Shown: piece by piece, positions 57,890 through 64,000 of the stretch
How the letters are laid out: each line of letters opens with the position of its first letter
Numbering within the stretch: position 1 is the first letter of the stretch
Source: Thalassia testudinum
Lineage: Eukaryota > Streptophyta > Magnoliopsida > Alismatales > Hydrocharitaceae
Direction: 5' to 3'
Assembly (NCBI GenBank): GCA_037157565.1
Contig: JAZHRO010000022.1
Location: 9,936,001-10,000,000 of the forward strand
DNA length: 64,000 bases
Notes under the pieces: generated by a model
Seen by the model: only the letters and a program-made list of their open reading frames with translations
Database searches by the model: none
Told to the model about the DNA's origin: nothing
Program-made: the position numbers and the translations under genes

Positions 57890-58569
57890 ACTCTAGCAGG
57901 TCTTGTAGATGTGACTTGAGCTCTCGTAGCTCAAGCGAGACCATCCGATACGGTGATGTAGAAATGGGGCCGATCCTCGGTACCAGTGAGATCTCGAACT
58001 CGATCTCTCGCTCAAGTGGTAGTCTTGGCAGCTCCTTGGGAAAGACGTCGGGGTACCCACAAACCACCGGAATACTCTGTATACTGACCACGGGGCCGGG
58101 CTCTGCTAGGACGCAAGCAAGGAAGCCCTCGCACCCCTGGCTCAGTAGCTTCGCTGCCCGAAGTGCGGAGATGCACCTGAATCCTCCGTCTACTGGCTGG
58201 TCATGGAACTCGAAGGGAGGCAGCAGTGGTATGGAGAAAACAATTTTTCTCCCGAAGCAATCTACAAGAGCATGGTATGCGAATAACTAGTCCATCCCTA
58301 AGATCACCCCAAAATCCTCCATTGGGATCATGATTAGGTCAATCGAAAGACTGTGTCCTCTTATTGTGACCTCATAGTCAGTGAGAACCTCCTCGACAAC
58401 AAACACCTGCCCACTTGGTCCTCTAATCAGGAAGGGCTCCTCTAAGAGTACTCGACCTCATGCTGACAGCAAATTCTGTAGAAATAAATGAATGTGTGAA
58501 ATCGAAAGCAAAAAGCATGTAAACGAGCATGCCGAAAATAATAACCATACCTGCCACTACGGAACCTGA
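57890..58569 (-). pseudogene. Element B protease, catalytic motif lost
   Basis: Aligned with the conserved THSFISTEFA stretch (about 58477-58500), the position of the family's catalytic D-S-G-A reads A-F-D-F. Further on come FGVILGMD, followed by a stop where Trp is usual, and the linker SIPVVCGYPDVFPKELPRLP at 58090-58030. The polyprotein therefore could not be cut even if translated. Confidence 0.7.
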
Positions 58570-59861
58570 AGCTCTAGCATCTCCATGAATCAGGGCATTG
58601 ACATGCCCCTCAGCCCTTGGTACAGAAGAAGTAGCCGTGCTCTGGGTCGGGCAGGAGACAGCGGGCCAGTACCCCTCCTTGCGGCTGTTGTCCTCCTCAG
58701 GCCTGGTATCCGTGGCTGCCAGATCGGCCTCTAGTGCTCGGTGCTAGTAGCATCAGCTGCGCTTCGATTCTAGGTGGACAATTCCTCTGTATGTGGCCCG
58801 GTTTGCCACACTGATAGTAGAGGGGTATGCGACCTCCCTCTGCCTGCTGTCCCTGCTGGTGACTGGGCGGGGGTTGCTGCAGTTGGTTGATCCCTGTTGG
58901 GGACTCCCGAAGGTCCCTGGTGGACCAACAGAATGGGATGGCTCCCTTGTTGGTATCTGGTGCCTCCTCTCTCAACGGCCCTGTGAGTGCTCCTGTGGGT
59001 AGGGCCTCTTCCGTCCTCCATCAATGTCTCACAACGATGGGTTGGTCTCCTCGTAAGTCATGGTGGCCTCGACTACACGGGAGAAGGTAGGCAGCTTCAG
59101 GGGTTTTACATACCCCCGAATGACAGGTCGGAGTCCCATGGTGAACCTCCACAGGCGCTCCTCCTCGGTGGACATGGCTGTCAGGGCAATTTAGGACAGC
59201 TCCAAGAAACACGTACGATACGTGCTAACTGTCATGGCCCCCCGGTGGAGAGTGTGAAACTCCCGCCTCCTTTAATCCTGCCAAGTCTGTGGGAAGTACT
59301 GCTCACAGAAGAGCACCACAAATCGGTCCCATGTTAGCTCTCCCTCCTCCTGTCCTCTGACCGCCCTCCACCACCTGTGAGCTGCACTCTCCAACTGATA
59401 CGTGGCGAAGGCCATGCGGCATTCTACAGGAGGACAAAGGGTGTCAAAGATCTTCTCCATTTGCTCCAACCAATCCTCTGCCTCAGACGGGCGTTCCTCC
59501 CCCTTGAAAGAGGGGGGCTTCAGCTTCCTGAATTGGCTGAAGACCTCGTGGTGTAGCCACAACGGAGGAAGGCGTGCACCTCTAGGAAAGGAGGACTCAT
59601 GCCTTGAAGTGTCTGAAGGAGGTGGGGGCGGTGGAGGATCACCCCCTCCTCCTCCAGTTCGTCCAGTGCCGTGGCGGCACGCCTGCCCCACGGAGGACTC
59701 CCCCTCTGCATCCCCAAGAAGAGGAGGCTGATGGAGCTCCTCCCGTATGAGATCCCGGATCAGCTGGGCAAGGTCCAGGGACTGAATGCCCGGAAGGAGA
59801 GGTGGAGCAACTTCGTCCTCGACCATCGCTCGCCCTCCCCTGCAACCACGCCCTCAGCCAT
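58570..59861 (-). pseudogene. Element B gag, broken
   Basis: The capsid region is clear in 59826-59272: FRKLKPPSFKGEERPSEAEDWLEQMEKIF, with LESAAHRWWRAV and WDRFVVLFCEQYFP, the Gypsy gag core. Frameshifts follow near 59270 and 59000. The zinc knuckle reads YYQCGKPGHIQRNC, so its first Cys is Tyr. The N-terminal start is uncertain because the ATG at 59859-59861 lies in another frame. The protein would package the element RNA. Confidence 0.8.
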
Positions 59862-60071
59862 GACCACTGTCCGTGGCCTACCTCAAGTGCTCCCTGGCGA
59901 GGCATCCCCTATGTAGAGATTGAGGAGGAACATGATTATCGGTGACTGGTTGATTATAGAGAAGACATAAGACTCAGAAATGATAATCAAGAGGGAACGT
60001 TGTGATGGCTATCTCAGTTACATGTACAAGTGTGGTGATTTTCGAACTACTTGGTTCATTTCTTGGGATGA

Positions 60072-60087
60072 CCTTGCTCTGATACCA
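60072..60087 (-). other. Primer binding site of element B
   Basis: The minus strand reads TGGTATCAGAGCAAGG, complementary to the 3' end of initiator-Met tRNA, three bases inside the LTR. Confidence 0.9.
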
Positions 60088-60090
60088 TCT

Positions 60091-62462
60091 TGTCACGACC
60101 CGATCTCAGATCCCTACACGACCCGAGACTGGCTTGCCTCGACTAATCCCAAGACCTAGTCATCCAACAAGAAATAACCAAATAACATTCATCAAACCAC
60201 AATTACACGAGTATAGTAGCTAAACAGGAAGAAATTGACAACAACAGGGGAAAAGAACAGTAATACTACAATATTACATGTCATAATACAACCATCACAA
60301 AAAAAAAAAAGAGTACATATAATGGAAACAAGGCTATAGCAGCTCACTACTTCAAACAGTAGAACTAAAACTAGGCTTGACTAGGCGCAGCGTCCTCAGC
60401 AGCCGGTAGCTCGGGCTGCTCAAATCCCTGACCTGTACAAAGATATACATCTGGAGTCAGCTAACACTGAGTAGAGTGGTGGCTAAGAAGTAACATGCAT
60501 TTAACAAGTAGTTTAACATATAACTTTCTGTTTCCAACTATCATATACATGTTGGTGCATAGAGATCCCTAATCAGAATTCATCACATTATTTAATCTTC
60601 TTGTTCCCTATGGGAACGATCTCGCTTGTAGTTTTCCTGTGATGTAGGATGTACACGTGGCACCCTCTTGGCCGAGAGAGTCCCCACCCGTGATAGTCCT
60701 ACACCCGGTCTACCACCTCGAGGTCACGGTCGCGACGTAACGGTGACTACGGCACACGTGATAAACGCACGAGTAGCTACCCCGCACTGGCACATGGTTA
60801 GTTGTTTCCGCTAGCAGGTATGCTCAAGCGTACAGTGCGGAACAACACAAGGCTTTTCCCTCTCAAAACAGAATAGAGGTCTCACCCTTCCAAAGTCCGC
60901 GTACCCTCAACCGACTATCCCGATTTGCCCATTGGGCCTGACCAGAGTCGGTGTAGGGTGGCTAGTCCTAGCCCCGGGCCCCCTGGGGTGACTAGCTCTC
61001 CCTCTACACTAAGTAGCTCACCTCGATACCACGTACACGAGGGCCGACCAGAGTCGACGTAGAGTGGCCAAACCCACCCCGGGTCTCAACCCAAGGGTGG
61101 CAAGCTCCCCTTTAATACAAGGGATAGTTGTTCTCTTCTGTACCACTTATACGAAGGCCAGCTCACTTCTCTTAATTGCTGGCCGTGGGCGGCATATTCC
61201 AGAACCATCCAGTTCTCCATACTATGGTATTCTTGTCTACATTCCCCGTAGGGTTCATACAAGAGCTTTTTCTACATCCGAGTTGGAATGTGTGGAACAA
61301 GCAGTTCAATTTCCATTTTTATCACAGTATGTAGTCCATTTCAGATAATACAGATAGCTTTTGATTACTCAATCATTCACATGTATTTTCCTCTAGCCCT
61401 AGTGTTCATGCCATAACTTAGGGCTCCAGAATTTACTCTAGAGTATGTGTTTATTCCTTCCTAGGGTTCATCTCAAGTCCTAGGATTAACTACTTGCATG
61501 TATTAATTTAGAGATTTACGGTTATAACCACTCTACCAGGGTAACCGGGTGGAATGGGGGCTCATATAGTAGCTCTCGACGTCTCAGCAGGTCCCATACC
61601 CCTGACGGACTGGAGACCTAAAACATGGATCGATAGGCCAAAAAGGTTTAGAATGATACAGACAAGGTATCATTACATAGAGAAACTCGTATGGAAAACA
61701 GAGACGTTTTGTTTGTGGAAAACCGATAACATTAGGGCCTTGCACAGGACCAAAAACACGCGGTCAGACAAAAATCAGACGTTTGGGAAAGATCCCAAAC
61801 GTCTTAAAACAGTTCTCAAGGATACCTCTCTCGGTGTTCCTTTATCAGACGTCTGGAACTTAGTGCCGACGTCCAAGGGTTCCGTCAGATGTCTGGAGGT
61901 GCTCCCGGACGTTTGAAACTGCCTCGGTCCACCTTCCAAGTTCTGACAGATATATGTACACTGTCAAGACTTTGGAAAAGAGGAAATACGGAACGTAGAT
62001 TTCTACCAGATGTCTCACTCTACCTTCGGACGTCCGGTAAGACGTCTGGATCTCACTCCGGACGTCTGATTCCGCGGAAAAATGACTTCCGCGGAACCTC
62101 TCTAGCTTCCCTCACCACAGGCACTGCAGCAGACAAGCGCAGCACTCTCCGCTTGCTCTTGCTCTGGCTCCCTGCTCTCTCTCTGTCTCGCTCGGCTGTG
62201 GTGGTGTGAGACGGAGAGGAGGAGGGGGTATATGAAGGGAGGAACGATGAGGGGAGAGGGATGGCTGTCATAGGGAGTGGTGCGAGGTAAGGTCGTTTGT
62301 AGGGTGAGGCGTGAGGCATGGGCGAAGGGAGTGGCGTGCGCACGATATACGCCGAAAAGAGAAAGTCTTTTCAGATGTATGGTTCTTTCTCCAGACATCT
62401 GGACAGACGTCTGGCGAACATCCCAGATGTCTTAAAGGACCGAGAGGTGACGGGTCGTTTCA
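60091..62462 (-). repeat. Upstream (5') LTR of element B
   Basis: 2372 bp, ends CGTTTCA, bounded by the primer site on its left and AGATA on its right. Its palindrome cluster lies at 61780-62430. Confidence 0.92.
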
Positions 62463-63061
62463 AGATACAGGTTTTGAACCCTAAAGTATACTGTAGCTTG
62501 CTAGTACTGGTACTCTTCATGAGTACCGGTATTTACAAGCAACAGATTATCTCCAGGCTTACTTAAGTCCAAAACTGGGACTTACATGTACCAACAGTTA
62601 TCATGAATATCGGTATACATGAGTCCTAGGTCAGGTTCTGGACTTGAAAGCATCAAAACCTGTAGCTTACAAGTGCCGATACTGGTAGGTTAGAGGTGAT
62701 GTATCTAGTACTCAACAAGTACCGGTACTCTTCATGAGTATCGGTACTTGTTGAGACCAGTTCTTTCTTGGAAAGATACCAATACTCACTAAGTATCGGT
62801 ACTCAACATGTGTATCGATACATGGTGAGTATTGTATGAGTACTCATGTGGACATGAGTTCTAAATTGTAGCTTATGAGTATCAATACTTGGCATTAGTA
62901 CTTGTACTTATTTGGAGCAGAACTTATAACTGTGGTTTATGGAAATCGGTACTGGTTCTCCAGTATTGGTACTCAGTATATGTGATATCGGTACTGGTTT
63001 ACCAATACCGGTACCCATGCAGTATGAAGTCCAGAGGAGACAAGTTCGAGTTCAGGTCCAT
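62463..63061 (+). other. Right part of region H, TACCGGTA-rich
   Basis: Continues 35340-36040 after element B. It contains a dozen variants of AGTACCGGTACT and GAGTATCGGTAC, often in pairs facing each other. No coding frame of a known family. It is interrupted at 63062 by an LTR. Confidence 0.5.
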
Positions 63062-63226
63062 TGTTACAAACATGGGCATCAAACATCTGGAACCCTTCCC
63101 AGACGTCTGGTAATAAATTTTTTCGGCGTACAGGTTCGCGTCTGCACGCCTGCGCACGCAGAATGAACCCGCAGCCTTCGTTTTTCTCTCCCTGCAGGCG
63201 CCGCTTTCCTTCTTCTCTCTCCCCGC

Positions 63227-63240
63227 GGCTGCCTTATAAG
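63227..63240 (+). promoter_or_regulatory. Probable TATA box of family D LTR
   Basis: CTGCCTTATAAGAACG followed by a CT-rich leader (63245-63298), a layout like plant core promoters. Confidence 0.5.
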
Positions 63241-63307
63241 AACGCTCCCCCTCTCCCTCACCCACACTCCACCGTCTTCTCTTCTCCTTCTCCTTGCTAG
63301 TGAGAGC

Positions 63308-63712
63308 GTGAGCGAGCGAGTGCGGCAGCAGCGGCTGCTGCGAGTGTGCGGGAAGGAGGAGTGTTGCGAGAGGAAGAAGAAAGCTCGACCACGAAGGTGC
63401 GAGCTTGCCGGGGTAGCTAGAGCCGGCTGGCGGGAGAGCAACGAGCGTGGGGTGGCGCGGAGGAGCTGTTGCAGCTCGGGCAGCAGGCGGACGCGGCGCG
63501 GTGCGGTCGTGCGTCGCGGGTGGAGAGCGAAAAGGGTCCTGATTCTGGGAAAAATTCCCAGAATCAGACGTCTGGACTCACGTCCAGACAACGCCGAAGA
63601 TGTTTGGAGGAAGGTCCAAACGTCTGACAGGTACAATATTTTCCTACCTTCTCCTTTTTACGCGTGTACGGCCATGCAGCCGTCCGCCGCGTTCTTCTGC
63701 GCCTCTTCATGA
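63308..63712 (+). other. Conserved frame downstream of the D LTR TATA box
   Basis: A 134-codon frame starting MSERVRQQRLLRVCGKEECC, very basic. The counterpart in solo LTR D (27441-27142, minus) keeps the same start and reading for 99 codons before ending. The antisense frame is also open in both copies, as GC-rich DNA often allows, so coding is doubtful. It would be an LTR leader ORF or no gene at all. Confidence 0.25.
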
Positions 63713-64000
63713 TGAGAACGGATGTGTGTATGCACAGGTTATGTTCGGGAGGGCGCGAGGGCTCGCCGTCCCACACGGATCAGACGTCTGGCCACGGTAC
63801 TAGACGACGGAGAGGACCTCTAAACATCCGGGGTGACAATCGGACGTCTGGGGACTAGGACCAGACGATCCAGCGAGCTTCTGGACGTCTGAAGGATTGC
63901 GCTGACCGAGGTATGACTTGATCGACCTTTTAAGACGTCTGCAAGAAGTTCCAGACGTCTGATTCTGGGCAGACTCGTCGTTTTTGACCCGTTTAGGGTC

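Larger units (their letters stand above)
36041..62462 (-). mobile_element. Element B: Tekay/Del-like chromovirus (Gypsy)
   Basis: Flanked by the AGATA duplication (36036-36040 and 62463-62467). Its LTRs are 36041-38447 and 60091-62462, reading TGAAACGACCC...GTCGTGACA on the minus strand. The primer site is at 60072-60087. The Tekay-type 3' motif AAGTTTCGGGGATGAAAC lies just inside the downstream LTR (about 38465-38485). The internal order is gag, protease, RT, RNase H, integrase and chromodomain region. Element C interrupts the integrase. Without C the element is about 9.8 kb, a normal size. All genes are broken. Confidence 0.93.
63062..64000 (+). mobile_element. Family D Gypsy LTR, 5' part, cut by window end
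   Basis: Starts TGTTACAAACATGGGCATC and matches the reverse complement of 27740-26800 (solo LTR D) throughout. It includes palindromes at 63100 and 63565-63960, a TATA box and a GC-rich leader. Whether it is a solo LTR or the start of a full element cannot be seen. Confidence 0.85.

Noticed and set aside
58480..58552. Intron-like sequence (GTATGG...TTTCTACAG) in element B
   Set aside because: Translated straight through, it gives the protease stretch ending THSFISTEFA, so it is coding relic and not an intron.

Overview
The window looks like repeat-dense nuclear DNA of a flowering plant. The evidence is plant-type LTR retrotransposons (Tekay/Del-like chromovirus, Athila-like Gypsy, Sirevirus-like Copia), plant L1-type LINEs, a Tourist-like MITE with TTA target duplications, and one host gene with a plant-specific DUF1639 domain and GT-AG introns. 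The species cannot be named from sequence alone. The GC-rich LINE and GC-rich LTR segments would fit a monocot or magnoliid, but that is only a guess.

Layout. 1-88 may be the last exon of a gene entering from the left. 529-1712 is a 1.2 kb TRIM-like mini-retrotransposon on the minus strand. 2505-8102 is a minus-strand LINE with a perfect 19-bp target duplication and broken ORF1 and ORF2. 8122-12069 is non-coding and LTR-like. 12070-14232 is the first copy of a dispersed block, repeated at 29480-35339. 15103-16192 (minus) is the only convincing host gene, a three-exon DUF1639 protein. About 16660-23830 is a second, badly decayed LINE on the plus strand, split by a Gypsy-type solo LTR (17390-21370) that itself holds a nested LTR (18885-20330). 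23910-24605 is an array of about 190-bp repeats. 24933-27740 is a clean 2.8 kb solo LTR. 29615-33423 is a MITE split by two solo LTRs in opposite orientation.

The right half is a nest of retrotransposons, all on the minus strand and most with verifiable 5-bp target duplications. A region rich in TACCGGTA-type palindromes contains a Tekay/Del-like chromovirus (element B, 36041-62462, AGATA). B contains an Athila-like element (C, 39828-56439, GCTCC). C contains a gag-only Sirevirus-like Copia element (F, 44372-49956, GTTCT) whose two LTRs are very similar. The pol genes of B and C are broken, including loss of catalytic motifs. F has a long intact gag but no pol, so it could move only with enzymes from elsewhere. 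A further Gypsy LTR (family D) starts at 63062 and runs off the window.

The most striking signal is one palindrome, CAGACGTCTG, clustered in LTRs of two unrelated superfamilies: the Sirevirus-like Copia LTRs and the Tekay-like Gypsy LTRs. A second palindrome family, AGTACCGGTACT, fills the host region of the nest. The Athila-like LTRs carry a tRNA-like A-box/B-box module, and one of the pair has a 43-bp perfect inverted repeat formed by an internal inversion.
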